This document shows, piece after piece, positions 1 to 9,588 of a DNA stretch of 64,000 nt (positions are counted from its first letter, which is position 1; the number at the start of each line of letters is the position of its first letter). A program made the translations under genes and the position numbers. The notes under the pieces are model-generated. The model was not told the origin of the DNA. It did no database searches and was given only the letters and a program-made list of their open reading frames with translations. The stretch is from an uncultured Maribacter sp. Its GTDB lineage: Bacteria; Bacteroidota; Bacteroidia; Flavobacteriales; Flavobacteriaceae. The DNA lies in the NCBI GenBank assembly GCA_947493885.1, contig CANLTE010000009.1:1-64000 (forward strand). Direction: 5' to 3'.

Positions 1-2587
1 CAGTAAAGTCACTACCATTACTAGCAGATCCGTTATTGGTTACAAAATCTACAGTTACATCTTCACCAGGAGTAATGTTTCCGTTAAAAGAAACAGTAAA
101 TCTTGCAAAAGCATCTGTACCCTCGGTAACGATTACATTAGTATTATCAAAAGCAATTCCAGTACCCGCAGTAGCATCGTTATCCGTAATTAATCCTAAA
201 CCAGAATTATCGTTAATCGCTGGTGTGTTAGTTCCCGTTGAAAGCTCTATAGTATATGATTCTTGTATTTCAATTATAGCATCATCAATTATAGATACAT
301 TTATTGTTTGAGTTTCTCCATGCGTACCATTAAATGATATTGGACTTGTAGCTATTGCTGTGAAATCGCCCGGTGCAACAGCAGTGTTGTTACTTGTGGC
401 ATGATTAACTGTGAACCCTCCAGAAACAAAACCGGTATGAGTTACTGTAAAACTTGCAGTGCCTGCATCTTCATCTACGGTAACATCATTAATGGCTAAA
501 CCAATAGGATCCCCATTTTCAGTTACAAAAATGTTTTGTGTATGTGATATAGAATTTCCAGCACAATCCTCAGCTGTCCATTCTCTAACTATAGTATAAG
601 TGGTACTTGTATTATCTCCAATATAACTTTCATCAAAAGAGACCAATACATTAGTATCGCAACTGTCATCACCATGTAATGTTACTGCACTGGGAATACT
701 GTTATAAGCAGCCACCGTATCAGCAGGTAAGACTTCAACGAATGAAGGGTCTTCTGTGTCAACAATCGTAATAACTTGTGTAAATGTTGAGCTAGTTCTA
801 CCGCAACCATCGGTAAATTCCCATGTGTTTGTATAAGTTCCAATTGAAGAACAACTAGTATCAGCAACAAAGCTACCAGAAGTTTTATTTAAAGTAAAGT
901 TGCAAAACTCCGTTGCTGGTTCTAAAGCTTGAGCAGTTGTTAATGCAGTAGCATCACTGCATTCAACAGTTCTGTTTAGTGCATTTGCTGCTGTTGTCCA
1001 ATTTACTTGAGCAGGTTGATTAATAGTTACAACACTTGGATCGTGATTACCAAACCCACAAACATCTTTTGTTCCTGAACTTTGAGTAGTTCTTGGTGTA
1101 GTATTTATTTCCCCTGTAAAATTAGCTTCAGCCTGAATGCTAAAACTACCTGCACATGCACCTTCTAAAAAGTAGCATTGGTTTTTTACGTTTACATTAA
1201 AATCAATGTTAAATCTTGGGTCTCCAGTTTCTACGACACCATTGTCCACATAAAATGTAAGTTCTTTTGTTCCTGAATTATAATTGAAAGTTACTCCGCT
1301 TGGTAAGGGTTGTGTAGAGTCAAAATCTACCTCTGGAGGTAAAATTGTAGAAATTTCTAAATTTTGAATATTATCATTACCCGTATTTTCAATACTTAAT
1401 GATAATGTAGCCGTATCTCCTGGATCATATGTACTATTCGCTGGAGCGGTCGAGAACTCCAAAGCACCTACACTTGGTTCGTAAACTTCAATAGAAAAAC
1501 CAACCAAGAATATACCATAGGATTCGTTTCCAGAGGTTGCTTTTAAAGTAGTCCTTGTTTGATTATTATCAATTAATGAGTTTCCTGCATTTTTTAATTC
1601 AAAAATAGAAGCGTCAAAACCTAGTGTGTTTGTACTGCTAGGGTTTCTATTGGTGAAATCAGCGCCATCTACTGTAATTCTACTATTAAAAAAGTTATCT
1701 TCATCTCTAAGAGAGGTGCTAATTCTTTCCCATACATTATCTGGTCTTAATATTTGAAAACTATCATCATCAAGAACACGATCACCTTCTATAACACCTA
1801 AGACAATATCTGCTTTTACAGGACCTGTTGGTACGGATAAAAAACCATCAACCTCAAATTCTGTTTCTTCATTATTATCAACATGGGCATATCCATCAAA
1901 AATGGTAACATTTCTACGTAACATTGTTGGTGACTCGTATATAAAAACAATTTGCCAACCACCTGCGACACCATAGTGACCTCCTCCATGCGGGTGTAAG
2001 TCTCCATAAGAGGCTTTTACATTAGCAATTTGATAAATTCCATAGGGATTAGAAAGTCCAGATACCTCACTTGTAATATCTTTCATACTTATATAAGGGT
2101 CATTATGAAAATGCGTGTCTCTACCTCTATATATAGTTTCATCAGCGGTAATAGTTGTATAACTACTTTCACCTGGCAACATTAACTTAATTTGATTGTG
2201 ATTCCACGACTCATTATTAAAAGTATCTCCTCCAGCTTCTTTGTCCGAGGCTGCCCAATATATGTAAGCACGTACAAATTCTTTACAAGATATTGATGGC
2301 TCAGGATCAACAAACGTAGCATTACTAGAGTTAAAGGTAGAAGTATCACTATCAATATCTACATAAACTCTATCGTTATCTTGATTATCCTCATTACCAT
2401 TAAAGTTATTTGTACGATGAGCGGATAGCATGTTATTGGCTATAATAGTTACATCACCGTTAATAGTACCTGAGTAACGTGGTGAAAAGGTTTGTTGAAC
2501 CTGTCCAATGCCATTAAGTGTGGTTAGCAAAAAACCAAAGAGAAGTAATGTTTTTAGCAATGATTTTTTAAGAGTAAAATTGCTCAT
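1..2587 (-). CDS. Large secreted Calx-beta / DUF11-like surface protein, N-terminal part (C-terminus outside window)
   Basis: The reading frame is open from an ATG at 2587 to the window edge, about 862 residues with no stop. The N-terminus is a signal peptide (basic, then a long Leu/Phe core, cleavage likely near GIGQ-VQQ). Next come roughly 330 residues of secreted Ig-like/lectin-like sequence, a DUF11-like segment (about 365-510, with phrases such as SIENTGN), cysteine-containing HYR-like segments (about 515-690, DGCGRTSS and AEDCAGNS), a Calx-beta domain (about 690-790, ending LGLITDND) and the start of a second Calx-beta. Such proteins in Flavobacteriaceae are usually type IX secretion substrates with a gliding-motility-type C-terminal sorting domain. 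That end lies outside the window, so this is inference. The role is probably adhesion or surface structure. The fragment is certain to be coding; the exact function is not. Confidence 0.85.
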   Translation of the reverse strand, partial: MSNFTLKKSLLKTLLLFGFLLTTLNGIGQVQQTFSPRYSGTINGDVTIIANNMLSAHRTNNFNGNEDNQDNDRVYVDIDSDTSTFNSSNATFVDPEPSISCKEFVRAYIYWAASDKEAGGDTFNNESWNHNQIKLMLPGESSYTTITADETIYRGRDTHFHNDPYISMKDITSEVSGLSNPYGIYQIANVKASYGDLHPHGGGHYGVAGGWQIVFIYESPTMLRRNVTIFDGYAHVDNNEETEFEVDGFLSVPTGPVKADIVLGVIEGDRVLDDDSFQILRPDNVWERISTSLRDEDNFFNSRITVDGADFTNRNPSSTNTLGFDASIFELKNAGNSLIDNNQTRTTLKATSGNESYGIFLVGFSIEVYEPSVGALEFSTAPANSTYDPGDTATLSLSIENTGNDNIQNLEISTILPPEVDFDSTQPLPSGVTFNYNSGTKELTFYVDNGVVETGDPRFNIDFNVNVKNQCYFLEGACAGSFSIQAEANFTGEINTTPRTTQSSGTKDVCGFGNHDPSVVTINQPAQVNWTTAANALNRTVECSDATALTTAQALEPATEFCNFTLNKTSGSFVADTSCSSIGTYTNTWEFTDGCGRTSSTFTQVITIVDTEDPSFVEVLPADTVAAYNSIPSAVTLHGDDSCDTNVLVSFDESYIGDNTSTTYTIVREWTAEDCAGNSISHTQNIFVTENGDPIGLAINDVTVDEDAGTASFTVTHTGFVSGGFTVNHATSNNTAVAPGDFTAIATSPISFNGTHGETQTINVSIIDDAIIEIQESYTIELSTGTNTPAINDNSGLGLITDNDATAGTGIAFDNTNVIVTEGTDAFARFTVSFNGNITPGEDVTVDFVTNNGSASNGSDFT

Positions 2588-3022
2588 AGATTGAGTGTTA
2601 AAGTAAATCGACTTTATCTTTGTCTGAAACAATATTTGTTTTTGGCGACAATCTAGAATCGTAGGTTTATAGTTATTGATTATGGGTTATGTTAAATAAA
2701 CAGGTCAAATAACGTCCAAGAATGGAGGATATTTTAGAAAACTAGATTAAATCTTAAATTTTGTCGGTCTGCAACTGTAAAATCGTTGAGTTGTTAATCT
2801 TATCAGGTATATGATTTAATAAAAATTGAGAAAGCATTCGATGAATGGAATAAAAACACCTTTCAATAACAGTTTGTAAGATTTAAATAATTAGTTTACA
2901 GCGTTTTAAATTGATTTTTGTTTTGATAAAAACCCATATATTGAGGTTTTTTTTAAGAAGAATTAGCATTAAAAGTCTTCCGTTTTAATTTTAGTATTTT
3001 TGAGGTTTAATTTTATTTTTTG
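2588..3022. other. 435-base intergenic region between divergent genes
   Basis: AT-rich spacer between the divergent surface-protein gene and kmo. I see no reading frame with family resemblance, no RNA gene and no clear inverted repeat. The only recognisable signal is a -7 element just before kmo (listed separately). A second TAnnTTTG match on the plus strand at 2615-2622 is too far from kmo to be assigned. I could not find a convincing promoter facing the surface-protein gene. Confidence 0.5.
2995..3002 (+). promoter_or_regulatory. Putative -7 promoter element of kmo (TATTTTTG)
   Basis: TATTTTTG matches the Bacteroidetes -7 consensus TAnnTTTG and lies 20 bases before the kmo ATG, implying a very short leader. 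No good TTTG -33 box is seen at the usual distance, so the call rests on the -7 match and its position. Confidence 0.4.
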
Positions 3023-4381
3023 ATGTCGGTTAATATGTCGCAAAAGCAGAAGAATATTGCAATTATAGGTTCAGGTTTAGTAGGTTCATTGTTAGCAATA
3101 TATCTAAAAAAGTATGGTCACCAAGTTACTGTTTTTGACAGAAGACCCGATATTAGAAATGTCAAATTCTCAGGGCGTTCCATTAATCTGGCTATGAGCA
3201 ATAGAGGATGGAAAGCTTTACGTGAAATTGGAATTGAAGAGGAAATAAAAAAAATTGCTATTCCGCTTGATAAGCGAGCTATGCATGTTAACAATAGTCC
3301 ACTATATTTTCAGAAATATGGAAAAGAAGGAGAGGCGATTTGGTCAATTTCTAGAGGTGTTTTAAACAGAAAAATGATTGACTTGGCTGAAGGTCATGGA
3401 GTTGATTTTAGGTTTGAAGAAAAAGTGTGGGATGTAAATTTACCAGAAACTAAATTATATACTGGTGATTCTGAAAAGGGGGAGTGGAAAGAGTATGATT
3501 ATGATTTAATTTTTGGTTGTGATGGGGCTTTTTCTCGTGTACGACATAAAATGCAACGGCGTAGTAGATTTAATTATTCTCAGCATTTTATTGATGTAGG
3601 ATATAAAGAGTTAACCATATTACCTGCACCTGACGGAAGCCATAAATTAGATAAAAGTTCATTTCATATTTGGCCACGAGGTGAATTTATGTTTATAGCA
3701 ATGCCAAATTTAGATGGCAGTTTTACATGTACATTGTTTATGCCTTTTGAAGGTAAAGTTTCCTTTGAAAGCATTAAAACAAAAGAAGAGGCGAAAACCT
3801 TTTTTAAGCAACATTTTCCTGATGTTGTAGATGATATAGAAAATTTAACCGAAGATTTTTTTAAAAACCCAACTAGTGCCTTAGTTACGATGAGTTGCTA
3901 CCCATGGACTTATTGGGATAAAGTTGCGTTGGTAGGCGATTCCGCTCACGCAATAGTTCCGTTTTATGGACAAGGAATGAATGCTGGTTTTGAAGATATT
4001 TTTGTTTTAAATGAAACTATTGAGGAGTTAGGGGATGATTGGGAGGCTATTTTTACTGCATATCAGGAGAAAAGAAAACCAAATGCTGATGCTATTGCTG
4101 AACTTAGCTATCGTAATTTTATAGAAATGAGTAGTAAAACAGCTGACCCAAAATTTATTCTTCAGAAGAAAATTGAACGTCGTTTTGCAGAAAAATACCC
4201 TGAAAAATGGATTCCCGTGTACTCAAGAGTAACATTTTCTGAAAGACCTTATGCAGAAGCTTTAGCTATTGGAGATGAACAAGAACGTATAATGGGTGAA
4301 ATAATGAAGCTACCACTTATTGATGATATTTGGGATAGCCAGGAAGTAGAGGATAATATTTTGGAGATGATAAATAAATAA
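3023..4381 (+). CDS. kmo: Kynurenine 3-monooxygenase
   Basis: FAD-dependent aromatic hydroxylase that converts L-kynurenine to 3-hydroxykynurenine using NADPH and O2, in the tryptophan degradation/quinolinate route. The N-terminus has the Rossmann GxGxxG (GSGLVGS, residues about 16-22). A GCDGAFSRVR segment near residue 165 is the DG-type motif, and GDSAHAIVPFYGQGMNAGFED near 310 is the second FAD-binding motif typical of the group. Length (452 residues) fits the bacterial enzyme. I chose the ATG at 3023 over the TTG one codon earlier; an ATG at 3035 is also possible. The gene stands alone and ends in a strong terminator. The rest of the kynurenine pathway is not in the window. Confidence 0.93.
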   Translation: MSVNMSQKQKNIAIIGSGLVGSLLAIYLKKYGHQVTVFDRRPDIRNVKFSGRSINLAMSNRGWKALREIGIEEEIKKIAIPLDKRAMHVNNSPLYFQKYGKEGEAIWSISRGVLNRKMIDLAEGHGVDFRFEEKVWDVNLPETKLYTGDSEKGEWKEYDYDLIFGCDGAFSRVRHKMQRRSRFNYSQHFIDVGYKELTILPAPDGSHKLDKSSFHIWPRGEFMFIAMPNLDGSFTCTLFMPFEGKVSFESIKTKEEAKTFFKQHFPDVVDDIENLTEDFFKNPTSALVTMSCYPWTYWDKVALVGDSAHAIVPFYGQGMNAGFEDIFVLNETIEELGDDWEAIFTAYQEKRKPNADAIAELSYRNFIEMSSKTADPKFILQKKIERRFAEKYPEKWIPVYSRVTFSERPYAEALAIGDEQERIMGEIMKLPLIDDIWDSQEVEDNILEMINK

Positions 4382-4405
4382 GTAATTCCTAAAAATATTT
4401 TGCGA

Positions 4406-4447
4406 TAAAAAAAGCCATCTTATAAAGATAAAGATGGCTTTTTTTAT
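4406..4447. terminator. Bidirectional rho-independent terminator between convergent genes
   Basis: AAGCCATCTT at 4412-4421 pairs with AAGATGGCTT at 4431-4440 around a 9-base loop. There is an A-run on the left and a T-run on the right, so it can end both kmo (+) and the coiled-coil gene (-). Confidence 0.9.
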
Positions 4448-4465
4448 TATGTTTAGTTAGTTGCT

Positions 4466-5245
4466 TTATAATTTAGCGAACATTTTTTCCATTTTAACAG
4501 ATTCTTCTTCTGCTAAAACTGGGTCAACTAGAATTCTTCCACTGTGCTCATCCGTAATAATCTTTTTACGAGAAGCAATTTCCACCTGTACTTGTGGTGG
4601 AATAGTAAAGAAAGAACCTCCAGAAGCACCTCTTTCGATAGGAACTACAGCCAAACCGTTTTTTACGTTTTTACGTATACGATTATATGCATTGATTAAA
4701 CGTCCTTCAATTTCTTGCTGAAATTTAGCTGACTTCTCTAAAAGAGCTTCCTCTTCTTTTTCAGTTTCTGCTAAAATTGCGTTTAACTCTCCCTTTTTGT
4801 GCTTAAGGTGAGCTTCTCTTTCTGATAAACGTTCTTTAGTTTCAGAGATAACAACTTTCTTCTGGTCTATTTGAGCCTTAAATTCTTTAATATTTTTTTC
4901 AGCAAGCTGAATTTCTAGTTCTTGAAACTCAAGCTCCTTACTAATAGAGTTAAATTCTCTACTGTTACGAACATTTTTTTGCTGCTCCGTATATTTTTTA
5001 ATTAAAGTTTTAGCCTCTTCAATTAAATTTTTCTTTGCTCCAATTTCAAAGTTAACAGTTTCAACATCTGTTTTTAACTTATCTAACCTTGTTTTAAGAC
5101 CAAGTACATCATCTTCTAAATCTTCAACTTCTAAGGGTAATTCCCCACGAACGTTTCGGATTTCGTCAACTCTAGAATCTATTAATTGCAAATCATATAA
5201 TGCTCGTAATTTTTCTTCTACCGTTGCTTCTGTTTTTTTCGCCAT
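4466..5245 (-). CDS. Zinc-ribbon-family (DUF164) coiled-coil protein that lacks the zinc-binding cysteines
   Basis: 259 residues. Residues about 30-190 are a long charged coiled coil (repeated E/K heptads). The C-terminal segment IPPQVQVEIASRKKIITDEH followed by SGRILVDP is clearly the zinc-ribbon tail of the DUF164 / C4-type zinc ribbon family, known in other bacteria as a two-stranded coiled coil ending in a CxxC...CxxC ribbon. Here no cysteine is present: the positions read GASGGSFF and DEHSGR. It is therefore a ribbon-fold homologue that probably binds no zinc. It starts 2 bases after the Nif3-like stop, so the two form an operon. Family function is not settled; a nucleic-acid or chaperone-like role is suggested by homologues only. 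Confidence 0.85.
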   Translation of the reverse strand: MAKKTEATVEEKLRALYDLQLIDSRVDEIRNVRGELPLEVEDLEDDVLGLKTRLDKLKTDVETVNFEIGAKKNLIEEAKTLIKKYTEQQKNVRNSREFNSISKELEFQELEIQLAEKNIKEFKAQIDQKKVVISETKERLSEREAHLKHKKGELNAILAETEKEEEALLEKSAKFQQEIEGRLINAYNRIRKNVKNGLAVVPIERGASGGSFFTIPPQVQVEIASRKKIITDEHSGRILVDPVLAEEESVKMEKMFAKL

Positions 5246-5247
5246 AC

Positions 5248-6342
5248 TTATGTATACTTGATTGGATTTGTTTTACTTTCAGATAAATGGATTGCAAAAT
5301 TAGGAATTTTTTTCTTAAGATAATCAACTAAAAGGTTTTTTGTAAACTGCTCTGTTTCAAAGTGTCCGATATCAGCGATAATCATTTTACCTTCAGCTTC
5401 ATAAAATTGATGGTATTTTACATCGGCAGTTATGAAAATATCTGCTTCTTTTGCCTTGGCAGCTCCTATAGCAAAAGCTCCACTTCCTCCCAAAACAGCC
5501 ACTTTTTTAATTCTTTTACCTAATAAGTCAGTATGTCTTATTACCGATACATTCATTTTTTTCTTTAACATTTCCATGAAATCAGTTTCAGTTTGGGAAG
5601 AACTAAGTTCTCCTATCATACCCATTCCAATATTTTGATTAACATTTTCGATAGCAAAAATTTCATAGGCAACTTCCTCGTAGGGATGATTTTTAAATAA
5701 AGTATTTAAAATCTTTTTTTCCGAGGCTATTGGATAGGTTACTGATATTTGGGTTTCTGGCTCATGATGTGTTTTACCAATATCACCTTTTACTGGATTT
5801 GCGTTTTCTCCTGCTTTATAACTACCCGTACCTTCAACCGTAAAACTACAATCACTGTAATTACCAATATTTCCTGCTCCTGCATCAAATAAGGATTGTA
5901 ATAGCTGATTTTTGTCTGCTACAGGAACATAGGTTACCAGCTTTTTTATAGTACCCTTTTTAGGAATTAATATTTTGCCGTTTTCAATACCTAAAATTTC
6001 ACATATTTTAGCGTTAACACCAAAAATAGAATTGTCCAAAGCAGTATGCATACTATAGATTGCAATATTATGCTGAATAGCTTTTATAACAACACGTTCT
6101 ACATAATTGGCACCAGTTATTTTTTTTAATCCACTAAAAACTATAGGGTGGAAACTTACAATAAGGTTGCATTTTTTGGCAATAGCCTCATCAACAACAT
6201 TTTCTAGAGTATCTAGAGTAACTAAAACACCAGAAACTTCAGCTTTTTTGTCTCCAACTAATAAGCCAACATTATCAAAATCTTCGGCATAGGTTAAAGG
6301 AGCTAATTCCTCAAGTATATCTGTAATTTGATTTACTATCAT
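5248..6342 (-). CDS. Nif3-like dinuclear metal centre hexameric protein (DUF34/YbgI family)
   Basis: 364 residues, the long form with a middle insertion domain (about 125-250, CutA/PII-like in known structures). The conserved core is split: the N-terminal part carries SFHPIVFSGLKKITG (His65) and SMHTALDN (His99, Asp103), and the C-terminal part carries TADVKYHQFYEAEG and ADIGHFETEQ, which supply the remaining His and Glu metal ligands. The usual paired HH at the first site reads FH, so one ligand of the typical set may be missing. I chose the ATG at 6342, not the TTG two codons upstream. The role in the family is uncertain (annotated as GTP cyclohydrolase I type 2 or a metal-damage/NAD-related hydrolase). 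It is transcribed divergently from lpxK. Confidence 0.9.
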   Translation of the reverse strand: MIVNQITDILEELAPLTYAEDFDNVGLLVGDKKAEVSGVLVTLDTLENVVDEAIAKKCNLIVSFHPIVFSGLKKITGANYVERVVIKAIQHNIAIYSMHTALDNSIFGVNAKICEILGIENGKILIPKKGTIKKLVTYVPVADKNQLLQSLFDAGAGNIGNYSDCSFTVEGTGSYKAGENANPVKGDIGKTHHEPETQISVTYPIASEKKILNTLFKNHPYEEVAYEIFAIENVNQNIGMGMIGELSSSQTETDFMEMLKKKMNVSVIRHTDLLGKRIKKVAVLGGSGAFAIGAAKAKEADIFITADVKYHQFYEAEGKMIIADIGHFETEQFTKNLLVDYLKKKIPNFAIHLSESKTNPIKYT

Positions 6343-6392
6343 TTTCAAAATTTATATGGTAATCAAAGATAAAATATTATACTTTCGTTCTG

Positions 6393-7400
6393 ATGCAGCT
6401 TTTCAGAAAAATACTATATCCGTTTTCTTTACTTTATGCACTGGTTGTGTATGTTAGAAACTTTCTTTTTGATGTTGGGGTTTTTACTTCTAAAACGTTT
6501 AAAACGCCTACCATATGTGTTGGAAATATTAGTGTTGGTGGAACGGGGAAAACCCCAATGGTAGAATTTTTAATTTCTGTTTTAAATAATGAGTATAAAG
6601 TTGCGATTTTAAGTAGAGGATATAAAAGAATTTCTAAAGGTTTTGTTTTAGCAAATACAAATAGTACAGTTGAAGAATTGGGGGACGAACCTTATCAAAT
6701 ATGGAGCAAGTATAGTGAAATAAGTTTGGCAGTGGATACTGATAGGCGAAACGGAATTTCAATTCTTGAAAAGGAAATAACACCTGATGTGATTTTACTT
6801 GATGATGCTTTTCAGCATAGAAAGGTAAAATCTGGATTTTCAGTGCTACTTACATCATATTCGGAGTTGTATGTGGATGATTGGTATTTGCCTACAGGGA
6901 ACTTACGGGATAGCAGAAGAGAAGTAAAAAGAGCGAACGTTATTGTGGTTACAAAATGTCCGCAGGATTTATCGGTTCAAGAGCAGGAAAGTATTAAAAA
7001 CCGATTGAAGCCAAAAGAAAATCAAAGGGTATTGTTTTCATATTTAGAGTATAGCGCAGAAGTAATGAGCTCTGAGGAAAATGTTTCACTTGATTTTTTC
7101 AATACAAAAAAAGTGACCTTGGTAACAGGAATTGCTAATCCAAAACCGTTTTTGGAATATTTAAAGGGTGTAAATTTAAATTATGAACATTTAGCCTTTA
7201 AAGACCATCATTTTTTTAGTGATGATGAGTTAGCGTTGTTAAATACAAAAGAATTAATTCTTACCACCGAAAAAGATTATGTTAGGCTAAAGCATACTAT
7301 TAGTAATTTATATTACATTCCTATAAAGCACGCTTTTATTGGTAATGGTAAGGAAATTTTATCTGACGCTTTGACTGCTTTTATGAAGCAGAATTCTTAG
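6393..7400 (+). CDS. lpxK: Tetraacyldisaccharide 4'-kinase (lipid A biosynthesis)
   Basis: Inner-membrane-associated kinase that phosphorylates the 4' position of the lipid A disaccharide precursor. A hydrophobic N-terminal segment (about 8-20) precedes a Walker A-like loop GNISVGGTGKT at 44-54. LLDDAFQHR near 140 is a second hallmark of LpxK. 335 residues is normal for the family. Its last 20 bases overlap the 3' end of the convergent TPR hybrid kinase. It lies 50 bases from the divergent Nif3-like gene, so the promoter must sit in that gap. Confidence 0.95.
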   Translation: MQLFRKILYPFSLLYALVVYVRNFLFDVGVFTSKTFKTPTICVGNISVGGTGKTPMVEFLISVLNNEYKVAILSRGYKRISKGFVLANTNSTVEELGDEPYQIWSKYSEISLAVDTDRRNGISILEKEITPDVILLDDAFQHRKVKSGFSVLLTSYSELYVDDWYLPTGNLRDSRREVKRANVIVVTKCPQDLSVQEQESIKNRLKPKENQRVLFSYLEYSAEVMSSEENVSLDFFNTKKVTLVTGIANPKPFLEYLKGVNLNYEHLAFKDHHFFSDDELALLNTKELILTTEKDYVRLKHTISNLYYIPIKHAFIGNGKEILSDALTAFMKQNS

Positions 7401-9588
7401 CTTTTTTCTCAAAAATGTTTTCACCTATTTTTTGGTAAAATACTTCTGGTTTAAACGGTTTTGTAACAACGTCATTACAACCAGCAGCATAGAAACTTTC
7501 TAAACTATCGTCTAGCGAAATTGCGGTAAGCGCAATTATTGGAGTTTCTTTATCAAATTCTCTGATTTGTATTGTAGCTTCTTCACCGCTTATTCCTGGC
7601 ATATGAATATCCATTAAAATAGCATCATAAGTATTATTCTTAGCCAGTTCTACAGCTTCATAGCCATCACTAGCAATGTCACTGGTAATATCTTTTTTGG
7701 CTAACATTTTTTTGGTTATCACCTGATTAATTTTGTTGTCCTCCACAACCATCAAATGCAACCCTTTAAAATCAAACTCTCTAGGCGTAATTTCAAAAGA
7801 AAGTTCATCAACAACATCCTCTTTGCTCTTCATTTTTATTTCAAAGAAGAACGAGCTTCCAACGCCAAGCTCACTTTTTAATTGAATTTCACTTTTAAAC
7901 AGTCCTAAAAGACTTTTTACAATAGTAAGTCCTAGCCCTGTTCCACCATACTCACGGTTAATTTGGATAGAGCCTTGTTCAAAACCTTCAAATATACTCT
8001 GTTGTTTTTCTTGAGAAATACCTATTCCGTCATCTTTAACCTCAAAATGAATATTAACATCTTCGTCTGCTTTATAAAGCAATTTAGCCATCACAATTAC
8101 TTTTCCTTCTTTGGTAAATTTTAATGCATTACCTATAAGATTCATAAAAATTTGCGACAATTTAACAGGGTCGCTCATTAAAAGTGATGGAATGTTTTTA
8201 TCGTATTCTAATACAATTTCTGTTTTTTGTTCTTTAGCGCTTTGTTGCAAAGAATTAATTACTTCTTTTAGAACTTTTTTAAGGTTAAATTCAATGTATT
8301 GAGGTTCTAGCTTATTGGCATCAATTTTATTGATATGTAGAATATCATTAATAAAGTTTAAAAGATAGTCCCCAGAAAATTTTAACGCTTTAAGATGTTC
8401 CTTTTGATGAGAACTTGGGTTTTCTTCTAATAGCAAATGTGTTAGACCTGTAACAGCGTAAAGCGGAGTTCTAAGCTCATGACTTACCGTAGATAAAAAG
8501 TTTGTTTTTGCTTCCATGGCCTGTACGGCTCCATCTCTTGCAATTTGTAACTCAGTATTTTTGGTTTGTAGAAGGTCGTTAGTTTTTAATTTAATTTGAT
8601 TATTTCTATACAGCGAAACTGCCAATAGCGAAATGATAATTAAAAAAGCAGTAGTAAGAATCGCTGTTATTTCTGATCTATTTGCAGATTCACTTAACTC
8701 TTCGATTCGTTTTTCCTGTCGTTGAATCTCTTCGGTCATAAAATCGAACTGAATTTTTTCAGCAGTCTTCGCTTCTTTTTTTACTTTTTCGATATTAAAA
8801 AGCGAATCTCTCATTTTCAATAGGTTTCTACTGTGAACTAAAGAGAGGTCATGCCTGTCTAAATTTTCGTAGATACTTGATAATAACTGATTAGACTCTA
8901 GAACCTCAGTAAAAAAATGATTTTTAACGGCTAAATCAAGTGCAGAAACTCCACTTGCAGCTGCCTCTTCATATTTTTGAGTCTGAAGATTTAGTTTTGC
9001 CAACCCAATATAGGCTTTGGTTGCTAAAAAGTCTTTTTCAAGAAAATCAGTATTTATTATAAGTGAATTAAAGTTTTTTGACGCACTATCGAACTTTTCA
9101 AGGTTAAGATAAATATTACCTTCAGCTAACAAAATGTGATTAAAAAAATTCCGGTCGTTGTTTAATTGTTTGGCTTCATTTAACATAAATATCGCCTGGA
9201 AGTTTTTATCGCCTCTGTACAATAAAATGGCTTCAATATACTTTCTTATTGCGTCTCCGTACGGATATTCAACATCTTTTAATAAAGCTTTGGCTCGGTC
9301 CCAATAAAATAATGTAGTTTCTTCTTTATCTAATTTTAAATAAAGTAAAGCGAATTCATGGTAACTATTAATAAGTGCCTTTACATCCTCATTTTTTTCA
9401 GCTTCTTTAGCAGCTTTTTCTAACGTTTCAAGGGCGAGATCTATTTTGCTTTCGTTTTTGTATTTTCTGGCCAGGTCAAAATATGTTTGCACATCAACAT
9501 TCTCAGAATCTTGTGCAAATACCGTATTCACCACTAAAAAAATAGTTAGTAGAAATAAAACTCCTTTTATTTTACTTATGAAATTCAA
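7381..9588 (-). CDS. TPR-containing hybrid sensor histidine kinase/response regulator
   Basis: 735 residues. Order: signal peptide (1-25, ending VFAQ), periplasmic TPR-like helices (about 30-260), a coiled coil, one membrane segment (about 306-326), HisKA with His370 (STVSHELRTPL), HATPase (N box NLIGNALK, G boxes DDGIGIS and GGTGLGLTI) and a C-terminal receiver with phospho-acceptor Asp660 (ILMDIHMPG). It senses an unknown signal in the periplasm and relays phosphate internally. The start is TTG at 9588: no ATG lies between the upstream in-frame stop and the signal peptide. This TTG overlaps the gap stop codon as TTGA, implying translational coupling to gap. The C-terminus overlaps lpxK by 20 bases. 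Confidence 0.92.
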   Translation of the reverse strand: MNFISKIKGVLFLLTIFLVVNTVFAQDSENVDVQTYFDLARKYKNESKIDLALETLEKAAKEAEKNEDVKALINSYHEFALLYLKLDKEETTLFYWDRAKALLKDVEYPYGDAIRKYIEAILLYRGDKNFQAIFMLNEAKQLNNDRNFFNHILLAEGNIYLNLEKFDSASKNFNSLIINTDFLEKDFLATKAYIGLAKLNLQTQKYEEAAASGVSALDLAVKNHFFTEVLESNQLLSSIYENLDRHDLSLVHSRNLLKMRDSLFNIEKVKKEAKTAEKIQFDFMTEEIQRQEKRIEELSESANRSEITAILTTAFLIIISLLAVSLYRNNQIKLKTNDLLQTKNTELQIARDGAVQAMEAKTNFLSTVSHELRTPLYAVTGLTHLLLEENPSSHQKEHLKALKFSGDYLLNFINDILHINKIDANKLEPQYIEFNLKKVLKEVINSLQQSAKEQKTEIVLEYDKNIPSLLMSDPVKLSQIFMNLIGNALKFTKEGKVIVMAKLLYKADEDVNIHFEVKDDGIGISQEKQQSIFEGFEQGSIQINREYGGTGLGLTIVKSLLGLFKSEIQLKSELGVGSSFFFEIKMKSKEDVVDELSFEITPREFDFKGLHLMVVEDNKINQVITKKMLAKKDITSDIASDGYEAVELAKNNTYDAILMDIHMPGISGEEATIQIREFDKETPIIALTAISLDDSLESFYAAGCNDVVTKPFKPEVFYQKIGENIFEKKAKNSAS

